The position numbers and the translations under genes are program-made. A stretch of DNA of 21,163 nt from Larix sibirica (Eukaryota; Streptophyta; Pinopsida; Pinales; Pinaceae): assembly GCA_004151065.3 (NCBI GenBank), contig NWUY0300021446.1:18473-39635 (forward strand). Direction: 5' to 3'. The notes under the pieces were generated by a model. It was given only the letters and a program-made list of their open reading frames with translations, made no database searches and was not told where the DNA came from. Position 1 is the first letter of the stretch; each line of letters begins with the position of its first letter. Positions 10,863-19,839 of the stretch are shown here, one piece after another.

Positions 10863-11270
10863 AAGTGGTATCGAAGCTGATTCTATATCTCTCGAACCTC
10901 ATGGGTTACAAAAATAAAGAAAACTATAATATTGTATTTGACATGATTAAACCATACTTAAAACCATTGAATGAAAACCCCGAAGGGAAATATATATGCA
11001 TGATAAAATTTAAATATGTGTATATGGATGTTTTTATGTTTAGCAAAATTGACAAATTCATTCAGACTACCAGATTAAACAGAAAGTTGTGTAGTGAAAA
11101 TAGTAGATGAACTAGAACTTCCCAATCTCACCACGGTAGTGGGGATGAGTTCCCAAAGAATCGAATCCAATGGACATAAGACAAAGGTGGAGGAAAAGGA
11201 ATTGCTCCAAACATTGAAAATTTTTAGTCTGGAAATGTAAAAACTACAAAACCTAGAGCAAGAGAACCGG
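10863..11270 (+). pseudogene. Leader with a short conserved reading frame, copy 1
   Basis: After the primer site an ATG at about 10901 opens a frame of some 70 codons (MGYKNKENYNIVFDMIKPYL onward) that stops at 11110. The same peptide is largely kept in copy 2 at 17915-18229, where the ATG is ATT. The sequence is Lys-, Asn- and Tyr-rich and shows no gag capsid or zinc-knuckle signature. It could be the ruined beginning of gag or merely leader sequence. No gag is otherwise visible between the primer site and pol, suggesting that this element lost or never carried a full one. Confidence 0.4.
10866..10880 (+). other. Primer-binding site, copy 1 (initiator Met tRNA type)
   Basis: TGGTATCGAAGCTGA begins three bases after the LTR end. 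The usual plant site for initiator-Met tRNA begins TGGTATCAGAGC, so this copy differs at two positions (GA instead of AG) and is probably decayed. Reverse transcription would start here. Confidence 0.75.
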
Positions 11271-11650
11271 GTGAATCAAGTCTTGCATCCTTGTCTGCGT
11301 GTCATCGCCATAAATGTGCAGGTCATTCTTAATGTCGAGAAGCATTTATATCATGGATACCATATTTCTCTCTTCTATGAGCCCGATGAGAGCTACATCG
11401 ACGAATGGAAGCGCAAAGTCCCTCTCTCACATTGGAAGCACTTTCCTTACCAAGATACCACTTATACTGACACTTAAAACTATCTTTCTCAGGTTTGAAA
11501 TATCCTTCAGAACTTCTAGGATTGTGCTATGAATAAGGCCTTGTCTTACTCTTTGAGGATGATAATGGCTCTATGGTCATTATGGTGCCGAGTCTATGAA
11601 TTACAAGGACACCATTAATTCCTTGGGTGGAAACGTATGCACATACGTGT
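11271..11650 (-). pseudogene. Remnant of the antisense captured segment, copy 1
   Basis: This aligns with 19369-19740 of copy 2, where the minus strand reads as a protein-like frame. Here the same minus-strand stretch is more damaged, for example the region matching MLLDIKNDLHSYGDD at about 11290-11340. The beginning of the segment (11271) is joined directly to the leader at a shared TGAATC, so everything from 18361 to 19368 of copy 2, including the gene end and its poly(A)-like tract, is missing. Plus-strand frames at 11271-11532 are shadows. Confidence 0.6.
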
Positions 11651-11689
11651 GAAGGGGAGGTGAATTGAATTCCCAACCATTTCGATCCT

Positions 11690-14600
11690 CGGAATTGAGC
11701 TACTCTTGGTCATATCACGATTATTCTGACAACATTTCCATGAAGTCACCCCATCCGAGAAGAGGGATGTTCTTTTGAAATTAATTGATTTGAGACAAGA
11801 GATGAATTAGATATAATCCCCCTTGACTCCTATGATATTCTAATTGGGAAGGATTGGATGGAATCACTTTTTTCCATTCTAGATTGACATTAAAAAACCA
11901 TTATGTGTCTGGATGAGGATAAGAATCTGATTCAAATAAAGGGAATTTCAAGGCCAATATCTATTAGACAAATCTCAGCCATGCAAATAAATAAGTGTAT
12001 CTGAAAGGGTTGTCAGTTGTACTCAATCCATGCTAAATATATACCAACTGACAAAAGACCATTTGTTGAAGAGTATGCAGTATTGCAGGAGTATAAAGAT
12101 GTATTTCAAGATGTATCAGGGTTACCCCTAAGAGGGATATCGATTTTACAATTGATTTGGTACTAGGAGCGACACCAATTTCCAAAGCTCCTTATAGAAT
12201 GAGCACACCTCAATTGAAGGATTTGCAGATGCGAATAGAATAATTATTGAAGAAGGGTTATATACACCCTAGTGTATCTCCATGGGGAGTGCCTTTCCCT
12301 CTTCGTGAGAAAGAAGGATGGTTCCTTGATATTATGTGTGGATTACAAACAATTAAACAAGGCTATGATTGAGAATAGGTACCCATTACCAAGGATCGAT
12401 GATCTATTCGAAGATTTGCGAGGAGAAAGAGTCTTCTCAAAGATCGACTTGATATCAGGTTATCATCAAGTGTGCATTAAGGATGAATATATTAGTAAAA
12501 CCGCTTTCATGACCAGGTATGGAAATTATGAATACATAGTCTTTCCTTTTGGACTAACAAATGCACCAGCAACATTCAAGTTCTTGAATGGTGTATTCAA
12601 ATAATTTTTGGACAAGTTTATTATTGTATTCCTGGATTTTATATTAATGTATTCCAAGATGGAGGAAGAACATGAATAACATCTAAGAGTAACCTTACAA
12701 ATTATGAGAGAGAATCAATTGTATGCTAAGCTGAGTAAGTGTGCTTTCTATCAAAAGAAGTTATTATATCTGGGTTGCATTATCTCATAAGAAGAAGTGA
12801 CTGTGGATCCTACCAAAATCAAATCTATACAAGAATTGCACGCTCCTAGAAAAGTATCCGAGGTAATACATTTCATGGGGTTGGATGGTTATTACAGAAG
12901 ATTTATAGAAGCTTTCTCCAAAATAGAAAATCCTATTACATATTTACAAAATAAGGGTGTAAAATTTGATTGGACTAAAAAATGAGAAGATTGTCTCCTA
13001 CTTCTGAAAGAGTTACTCACATGTGCACCGATTTTAAATATTGTAGATCTAGATAAGGAATATGTGGCATGCACAGATGCATCTATGGAAGGACTTAATA
13101 GAGTTCTTATGCAAGAAGAACATGTGATTTGTTATAAATCACAAAAATTGATAGATCATGAAAATAATTATGCAACATGATATAGAGCTCACTTCCATAG
13201 TACACACATTGATAACGTGGACGCATTACCTCATGGGTAACAAATTTGAGTTGAATTGTGATCATCACAGCTTCAAGTATTTGTTTGAAAAACCTGACTT
13301 GAATTCTCGTCAAGCTAAATGGATGGAGTTCCTAAGTGAATTAAATTTTGAAATTAAACATATCAAGGGAAAATAAAATCAAGTTGCAAATGTACTTAGT
13401 AGAAGAAATCAACTAATGAAGATTACAACCATCAGTAGTTGGAAAACATATTTGAAGAGTAGGTTTCTAGAAGCATTGAGTTTCGATGAGCATTATTTGA
13501 AACTTAATACAACCTTATAGTTAGGAAGTGCACCATCTAAATATAAGCATTATAAATTGGAGGAGAGTGGAATTCTCCTATACAACAATAAAATTTATGT
13601 ACCTGAAAGGGTTGAATTGAAGAATATTATAATTCAAGAGATGCATAATGTTCCCTATGCATGCCATCTTGGCTATCAAAAAAATCTTATAGCTGTTAAG
13701 AAGGAGTATTATTGGTCGAGAGATAGAAAGTTTCTTTCCTTAAAGTGCCTTGAATGTCAAAGGGTGAAAACAAAGCATAGACACCTTGCAGGTCTACTTC
13801 ATCCACTGCCAATTCCATAATAGAAATAAGACATGGTAACCATCGATTTTATCACTAAATTGCAAAGGAAATGGAAGAAACATAACTCCATTATGGTGGT
13901 GGTCGACAAATTAACAAAGTATGCTCATTTTATACTTGTCCAATCAACATTTAAAGAAACAAATATTGTAGAGATCTATATGAAGGAAGTTTCCATGTTA
14001 CACGGGATTCCTAAGGCAATCATTTCAGATCGAGATTCCTAGTTCACTTTGAAGTTTTGGAAAGGTTTGTTCAAGGAATTTGGAACTAAACTAAATCTAA
14101 GCAAAAACTATCATCCACAAATGGATGGTCAGGATGAGTGGGTTAATCAAGTCATTGAAGATATGATGAGAATATATGTAATGGAAATACCTACCAAGTG
14201 GGAAGAATATGTATATATTTGGTATATAACAACATATATCAAGCATCATTGAAGATGAGTCAGTTTGAAGCCCTATATGGAAAAAGGTGCAATGTTCCAG
14301 TGAATTGGGACAAGCTTGTGGAAAGGTTGATAGTGGGACCAAAAATGCTACAGGACATGGAGGAACAAGTGGCCAAAATAAAGCAAATTTTGAAGGTGTC
14401 ACATGATAGACCAAAAAGGACCAAAAAGTTATGCTAACAAGGGAAGAATGTATAGAGAGTTCCAAGTGGGAGATTGAGTATTCTTAAAATCTAGAGGGTG
14501 ACTGAGTATTCTTAAAATATAGAGGCAAGAAAAGTTCGTTAAGTTTGGGAAACTATAAGAAGTTGGAAACTGGATTTTGTGGACCATTTGAGGTCCTAAA

Positions 14601-14760
14601 TAGTGTTGGAACATTAGAATATCATTTGGCCCTACCTCCCACTATTAAAATGCATAACGTTTTTCACGTTTCATTATTAAAGAAGTATGCATATGATCCT
14701 AATTATATACTTGATTGGTCTTTGATATAGGTAGAAACAAAGGGGGATTTGTTAGTTTTT
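11690..14760 (+). pseudogene. Decayed Ty3/gypsy pol, copy 1 (protease end, RT, RNase H, integrase)
   Basis: Domains run in the Ty3/gypsy order. The protease end is near 11820-11885 (LDSYDILIGKDWMES). RT spans about 12130-12985: [32 protein letters not shown] (catalytic Asp kept) and [12 protein letters not shown]. The second active-site box reads FLDF at 12629-12640, so its second Asp is gone. RNase H is at about 13060-13400 (CTDAS, HDIELTS, CDHHS). Integrase covers about 13640-14440, with a His/Cys finger (HNVPYACH, CLEC) and Asp 13845, Asp 14028 and Glu 14136 at D,D35E spacing. The tail is FHVSLLKKY (14664-14690), then decay near 14750. Stops include 12241, 12602, 12677, 12788 and 14041. 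There is a frameshift near 12285-12300, and one C is lost near 12126 relative to copy 2. The tail resembles chromovirus-type integrases but no chromodomain is left. It cannot be functional. Confidence 0.92.
14473..14525 (+). repeat. 28-base tandem duplication in the integrase tail
   Basis: TGAGTATTCTTAAAAT occurs at 14475 and again at 14503, followed in both by CTAGAGG or ATAGAGG. The step of 28 is not a multiple of three, so it shifts the pol frame between the integrase core and the FHVSLLKKY tail. The matching part of copy 2 lies outside the window, so its age relative to the duplication is unknown. Confidence 0.75.
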
Positions 14761-14939
14761 CATCATTTAATTCAATAGATCTAGGATCTTAACTGAAGGA
14801 ACAACATGTATAGCATATCAAGCATAAGAGACAAGAGAGAAGAGACACAAAACATTTCATTGGGGAAAACCAAGAAGGTGAAAAACCCCGCAACTTCCTC
14901 AGAGATAGAATAAACACCAATACAAAGATCACAAAGATN
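14750..14939. other. Unrelated segment between pol tail and second repeat copy
   Basis: Pol similarity fades at about 14750-14762. From TGTTAG at 14750 the sequence no longer reads as pol and resembles LTR or leader sequence of another element (for example GGGGAAAACC, then AACCCCGCAACTTCCTC near 14860-14900). It has no counterpart to the left of 7808. A single ambiguous base, n, is at 14939, and similarity to copy 1 resumes at the next base. TGTTAG preceded by a purine-rich stretch looks like an LTR start, but that purine stretch is also readable as the pol tail. Confidence 0.5.
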
Positions 14940-16236
14940 CTCACTCCCATATTCAGTGTGTAAGTCTCTTATATTTCCCAACTTTGAAGATAGTCCATCT
15001 TGGTAGTCAATAAATCCAAGTCAATTTTGGTCATTCTATTTTGTGATATCTTGGCGAGCATATTCCTTCACACAACAATTATACAAGAGGATGGGTGGAT
15101 TGCCTTCTTCTGATAGGATCAATTGCTTCCCACTATGCAAACAAACCTCTTCTATTTGCATGTGCTTACTGGATCTTTGTCTCTTCAACAAAGTCAATTG
15201 TATGACATGATTTGCATGCAACTACCACCTTCAATGGATCATCCAACATTTTATTTTCTTTGGTGGATGTCATGGAGTTCCAAGGGACCCCCAAGGTCAT
15301 TGATCTATGTGCACCAATCATCAACACATCTCCAAGAATGGATTTTTTTGTTCTAATATTGAAAGAAACAATTGGATTGTGGCTTCCCTTGATGTTGGCC
15401 TCATCCTATTGTCCACATGATTCATATCACCGAAATTATGTGCTACTATAATTCCTTGGATAACTTTCGCTCCTTAGTATGGATATGTAGGAAAATATTC
15501 ATCCTTTTTCATTTACACTCTCCACAATCTTCTCTTGGTTGGATCGTGGCTAGGGTACTAAAGCTTTGGGTTAATTCTCCAACACTTTACTTCTAGATGT
15601 CCTCTCAACTTGTAGTAATGAAAAAAGTTCTTTGGTTGGGGTTCTTGGATTGCTTTCCTTCTCCATTTTCCTATGAGTTCACTAATGGTTTGTTGAATCC
15701 TTCTTTTCATCCTTCCTATGAAATAAATATGGTTTGTCACACATGGATTGCTTCTCCAAAGAAGAAGTCACATAATGCACATGCCTTTGAGTACCAACAG
15801 TTGGTTGTGCTATGGATTTTCCTCTTGCAACAATGACAAACATTCATCTTGTTCTTGTTCTTTTTGTCTTGACTCATTAGCTTGCAGCTTCTTCCAAGTG
15901 TTGATGTAGAATGAGTATTTAAACTCTTCTCTTTGTCTCACTTTTACAAACCAACGCAAGAAGGATGGAGAAGTGTTCCACCATATTCAATCATTTCTAC
16001 TCTTCCCTTTGATGAGGAATCAAAATATGTGACATCTCAGTTGGCCTTCACAAAATTGATCTTGGAGCTTGCGGTCTTCTCCTCTCTACCATCGAAAACT
16101 AGGCCTTCATGCTTGGCCCTTTGTTTAGCTACAATAGGGTTGAGGATGAATCACCTTCACTTGCCTATCCCTTTTCCATTATAACCCATTTGTCTTTACA
16201 GTTTCTGAATAATGCCTCTTTTATGCTTTTCAAATT
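14940..16236 (-). pseudogene. Antisense retrotransposon gag remnant with zinc knuckles, copy 2
   Basis: This is the counterpart of 7808-9072. On the minus strand, a basic run (QDKKNKNK) precedes a clean first knuckle, CHCCKRKIHSTTNCW (CX2CX4HX4C), at about 15793-15840. A damaged second box (CALCDFFFG) follows. A third one at about 15575-15620 reads FHYYKLRGHLEVKCW, with the first Cys changed to Phe and the second to Tyr. Copy 1 keeps the first Cys but has lost the Gly before His, so different residues were lost in each copy while the Tyr is shared. The frame is broken by a shift between the second and third boxes. The gag N-terminal half (up to 16200) has several stops. Confidence 0.62.
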
Positions 16237-16539
16237 TGTAACACCCCACTTTTAAACCCATGATGTAATGATGTAAATTTTGATGATGAAATTCTTGAAG
16301 GGATAAACAATTTGTATAATGTAAATATTAATATAAAAATATAGCTGGTTGTGGCTGAGGAAAATGCTAAAGAGAATAGGGAACTATGAATCCACCAGTT
16401 AGAAGGAAAGGGAGCTATAGATAGCATGGGGGGTTTATAACATGACCTTAGCCTAAATTTGAGCTAAAAAGTGCTTTAACCATATTTAATCATTCTTACT
16501 TTTTTTATTAAATTTAATCTTTAATTATGTGCAAATGAC

Positions 16540-16660
16540 GAATTAGTGCATGGGTTTGACATGAATCTTTTGCGAGACCACGTGTGGGCAAAGTCGACCA
16601 TGCAAGGAATTAGTGCATGGGTTTTGATGTGAGTATTTGGGGAGAACATTGGCCACGCAA
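16540..16660 (+). repeat. 67-base tandem duplication inside LTR copy 2
   Basis: GAATTAGTGCATGGGTTT starts at 16540 and 16607. The first unit keeps CCACGTGTGG. The second has lost about 14 bases including its CATGTG hexamer, so only one unit retains a CACGTG-type site. Confidence 0.78.
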
Positions 16661-17810
16661 CATGCAAAAAAGAATTCAAGAGGCTTGGAAGCTATGCTGG
16701 GTGGGTTTTGGGACATGATCCATACTGCCTAGTGGAGTGTGAGTTTTAGAACCAATCATTGGACCTTGATTATGAAATTTTTTTTGATATTTGCTTGACG
16801 TTGACTGCCTTTTCCTATCCATAACTATTCTACTTGTGAAATGGTGAACTATATATGAAGCTTCCTTAGTGGAGTTTCTGAGAATTAGTTAACAATGTGG
16901 GTATTTCATTGTTGTTCTTTTGGAAAAGAAATTGAGGAAGAAAATGCACTGTTTGGTGTGTAATTGGTTGGTGCCAAATTCTTGAAATAGAAAAAGAACA
17001 ATGTTGTTTTATGTGGAGTTGGTGAGTGCCAAATTTATGAAAGAAATCTGGTGAGGACTACCCTGTTCACTTGTTTATTATCCTTTGACAATCTTGAGTA
17101 TTGCCCCAGTGGATTCATAGTCTCAGCTCAAGGGTGGCACCTTGCTGAGAGATTTATGAGCAAGGTAGCCTATGGTTGGGTGGAGCGTGCCTCACACATA
17201 GATAGTTGATCCAACTATCGATTATTCATATAAGTGCATGTTTCTATGTTTCATATATTTAGCTATTGCACATAAATTTAACACATGGAATGTTCTTTAA
17301 AATATTTAAATTCTTTGTGTTAACTAAGTTGTCATGCAAAATTATGTGCTCGACGTCAATTATTGTTTATATTTATGATTTTAATGATTGGAATGATCTC
17401 ATGTATGTGTAATTATGATGAATGCATATGAAAGCTATCAATTGGGGTTTGTGGTATATATCAATGATGATAGTAGTTCATTGTAGCAGAAAATATTTAG
17501 TGGAATTATGCCTTTGTGAATGCATACTCCCTGTGTGAAGCCATCAATCCTTGTTATCTTGAACTGTTTCTAAAATTAACTAAGTGTTGTGAATTGTTCA
17601 TGACTGAAGGCTCATTTACCAAGTAAATTGTTTTGAGATAATGTTTAATTGATATTCTAATCCCTTGCAAGAAGGTTGGATAAATTGTGCAATTAGAACC
17701 CTTATTAGGGATTTCTGTTTAAGCATAATTAAGGTAATATTATGAAAAAATTAAACGGATAATCCAATAGTTAGGGAAATTCCAAGTGTAGAGATGGTAA
17801 ATGCCTTCCA

Positions 17811-17833
17811 TATAAAAATTTTAGGAGCACGTG
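17811..17833 (+). promoter_or_regulatory. Candidate LTR core promoter: TATA box and G-box, copy 2
   Basis: TATAAAAA at 17811-17818 and CACGTG at 17828-17833 repeat the arrangement of copy 1, again about 100 bases before the LTR end. Sequence immediately downstream differs (copy 1 has a GCTAGCTAGC palindrome that is absent here). Confidence 0.48.
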
Positions 17834-17915
17834 CATGTGCTAGTACCTTGTGAACTCTATGGTACATGGAAATTCCTGGGTGTGGTTTAGAGTCATAAAG
17901 GGGTACATTATAGAG

Positions 17916-17930
17916 TGGTATCAAAGCTGA
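17916..17930 (+). other. Primer-binding site, copy 2 (initiator Met tRNA type)
   Basis: TGGTATCAAAGCTGA matches the usual initiator-Met site TGGTATCAGAGC at 11 of 12 positions and is better preserved than in copy 1. It starts three bases after the LTR end. Confidence 0.8.
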
Positions 17931-18132
17931 TGCTATATCTCTTGAACCTCATTGGTTACAAAAATAAAGAAAATTATCAGATTGTATTTGATATGATTAA
18001 ACCATACTTAAAACGATTGAATGAAAAACCCGAAGGGAAATCTATATGCATGATAAGATTTAACTATGTGTATATGGATGTTTTTATGTCTAACAAAATT
18101 GACAAATTCATTCAGACTACCAAATTAAACAG

Positions 18133-18251
18133 AAATTTTCCCAATCTCACCATGGTAATGGGGATGAGTTCCCAAAGAATCGAATCCAAACATAAATTTT
18201 CCCAATCTCACCGTGGTATTAGGGGATGAGTTCCCAAAGAATCGAATCCAA
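18133..18251 (+). repeat. 61-base tandem duplication in the leader, copy 2 only
   Basis: AAATTTTCCCAATCTCACC begins at 18133 and at 18194. Both units continue with GATGAGTTCCCAAAGAATCG, and copy 1 has a single unit near 11125-11170. The two units differ at a few bases, so the event followed the split of the copies but is not recent. Confidence 0.8.
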
Positions 18252-18360
18252 TGGCCATAAGACAAAGGTGGAGGAAAAGGAATTGCTCCAAACATTGAAA
18301 ATTTTTAGGCTGGAAATGTAAAAATACTACAAAACTTAGAGCCAGAGAACCAGGTGAATC

Positions 18361-18657
18361 TACAAATGTAGCATATCTTGATGCAGTTATAGAATCAGGT
18401 GCAACGTGTCCCTTCCCTCATGAGAGGGAAAGAAGGAGATTCTCTGAGCATAGTATTTATTCAGAGACAACAACACTCAACAAATAGAGTTGTAACCAAG
18501 ATGGGGCAACATTTCCATGATAAATCAGTTGAAAGTCATCACAGAAAAGGGGCACTTGGAAACACGATAGATTGAATTGAGCAGTAAATTACCATAGTCC
18601 AGAATGGTACAGTTATCCACTGGTATGAAATGAAATATCACTTCAATGATCAAGGGG
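18361..18657 (+). other. Sense-strand remnant between leader and captured segment
   Basis: This stretch is absent from copy 1. Near 18385-18410 the plus strand reads AYLDAVIESGAT, which resembles a retroviral-type protease active site (normally Asp-Ser/Thr-Gly-Ala) with Glu in place of Asp. If real, the captured antisense segment would have split the protease from its C-terminal part at 19925. The following residues do not support the match strongly. Confidence 0.3.
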
Positions 18658-19800
18658 TTTTTTCTTTTTCTTTTTTGTAAATTAGATTTTATATTAAATC
18701 ATCACAAAATTTACATAAACATACAGTGAGGGATGGCCCTGGGCTTTGAAAAGGAAGAAATTTCCCAATCCTAGATCATAGAAAATACTATAGTCTACCT
18801 TCCCAAGGCTACATAGAAAATATTCATAAGCTACCACTATTAGGATACAAAGAGTTGTAAAAAGCCTGAAGATGTCCAAAATACTTATAGATAAACAGAA
18901 GTAGAGCATGAGATGGAAAAAACTACAGAGGGAGACTAACTCACATTTTCATCTCAAACACAAAAAAATGCAATGCATACCCATCTACTGGTGCACAACC
19001 AAGGGACATGTGTCCAAGTGTTAGTGCTGCCTAGGGGGATCTAGTGGTGAAGTAGGGTTATATTCACATGCCAAAATGGTTCCACGATATTCATCCATGA
19101 TGCGCTCAAGAGCTACAATTGCGGGTTTCGTATCCTTCACCACAGTCGTCACTGTAGACTTGACTTCCTCCACTTTGATATCTTGCAAACCATCGCCAGG
19201 AGACCTTGATCTTGCAAACCATCGCCAGGAGTAGCAGAGGTCTGAATGAGCCCCACCGTCACTTCTATCGAGGATAGAGCTCCTAGAGTTTGATCCATGA
19301 ATTTCAGAGGAGGAAGGTTGTAAATTGATGTGATGTCCATACACCAGTTTTCTACCACCTGAACCCTATGAATCAAGTCTTGCATCCTTGTCTGCATGTC
19401 GTCGCCATAACTGTGTAGGTCATTCTTGATGTCGAGAAGCATTTCTATCATGGATACCACCTATCTAGAAATCGCTTGGGAATCTTTATCTCTGTTATGA
19501 GCCCGGTGAGAGCTACATCGGCGACTGGAGGCACGATGTTGGTCTCTCACATTGGCATCACTTTCCTTACCAAGATCCGACTTATATTGAGACTGAAAAC
19601 TCTCTTTCTCAGGTTTGAAATCTCCTTCAAAAGTTCTGCGATTTTCTATGAATAAGGCCTTGTATTACTCTTTGAGGCTGATAATGTCTCTATCGGCATT
19701 ATGGTGCTGAGTCTATGCATTACAAGGATACAATTAATTCCTTGAGTGGCAAGGTATGCTCATACGTGCGAAAGGGAGGTGAATTGAATTCCCAACCATT
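18658..19800 (-). pseudogene. Captured antisense gene-like segment with poly(A)-like end
   Basis: On the minus strand a protein-like frame runs from about 19650 to a TAA at 19023-19021. It has a charged Ser/Arg-rich part (DQHRASSRRCSSHRAHNRD), a helical part (MIEMLLDIKNDLHSYGDD, then RMQDLIHRVQVVENW), and an end reading DTKPAIVALERIMDEYRG, then NPTSPLDPPRQH. An in-frame stop near 19465 and a 29-base duplication (19180-19231) break it. Beyond the TAA come about 345 bases that look like a 3' untranslated region. An AATATAAAA-like signal follows at about 18685-18694, then a 19-base tract at 18676-18658 with 17 A on that strand. This is what a reverse-transcribed mRNA end looks like. The family is not recognised; a host gene or another element's ORF are both possible. 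The higher-coordinate boundary is approximate. Confidence 0.5.
19180..19231 (+). repeat. 29-base tandem duplication that shifts the captured frame
   Basis: ATCTTGCAAACCATCGCC, continuing to AGGAG, occupies 19180-19202 and again 19209-19231, with a six-base spacer. The step of 29 shifts the minus-strand reading frame, so the two halves of the captured frame lie in different frames on either side. Confidence 0.88.
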
Positions 19801-19839
19801 TCGATCCTCGGCCTTGAGCTACTCTTGGTCACATTGTGA

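Larger units (their letters stand above)
7808..14938 (+). repeat. Direct-repeat unit, copy 1
   Basis: From 7808 this stretch aligns in the same order and orientation with 14940-21131, at an offset of about 7.13-7.16 kb that drifts with small indels. Shared parts in order are the antisense gag remnant, LTR, primer site, leader frame, antisense captured segment and pol. In the first 138 bases of the LTR I count seven mismatches (about 5 percent). Copy 1 lacks about 1,014 bases present in copy 2 at 18355-19368 but keeps the whole pol tail, which copy 2 loses at 21132. Confidence 0.85.
16237..17912 (+). mobile_element. LTR of the second Ty3/gypsy element, copy 2
   Basis: The 1,676-base segment starts TGTAACACCCC and ends ATTATA, where copy 1 has GTTACA. 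It is followed three bases later by a primer-binding site and preceded by the same antisense gag remnant and AAATT as copy 1. Compared with copy 1 it lacks 91 bases (copy 1 10250-10340, junction at GAATGATCTC near 17391-17400) and a short stretch inside the 67-base duplication. As with copy 1 there is no polypurine tract before it. Confidence 0.85.
17913..18360 (+). pseudogene. Leader with a short conserved reading frame, copy 2
   Basis: The frame matching copy 1 reads GYKNKENYQIVFDMIKPYL and onward and stays open to 18229, running through a 61-base duplication at its end. Its start codon is lost (ATT for ATG). There is no recognisable domain. Homology with copy 1 continues to TGAATC at 18355-18360. 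Confidence 0.4.

Noticed and set aside
14097-14465. Minus-strand 122-codon frame
   Set aside because: It is the shadow of the integrase coding strand, which has clear motifs and the D,D35E triad.
14732-14756. Polypurine tract and 3' LTR start of the second element at TGTTAG
   Set aside because: The purine run is readable as the natural pol tail, and the LTRs found for this element begin TGTAAC, not TGTTAG.
18385-18410. Intact retroviral-type protease active site
   Set aside because: Reads ESGAT with Glu instead of Asp, and the following residues do not continue as a protease; kept only as a weak hint in the feature list.
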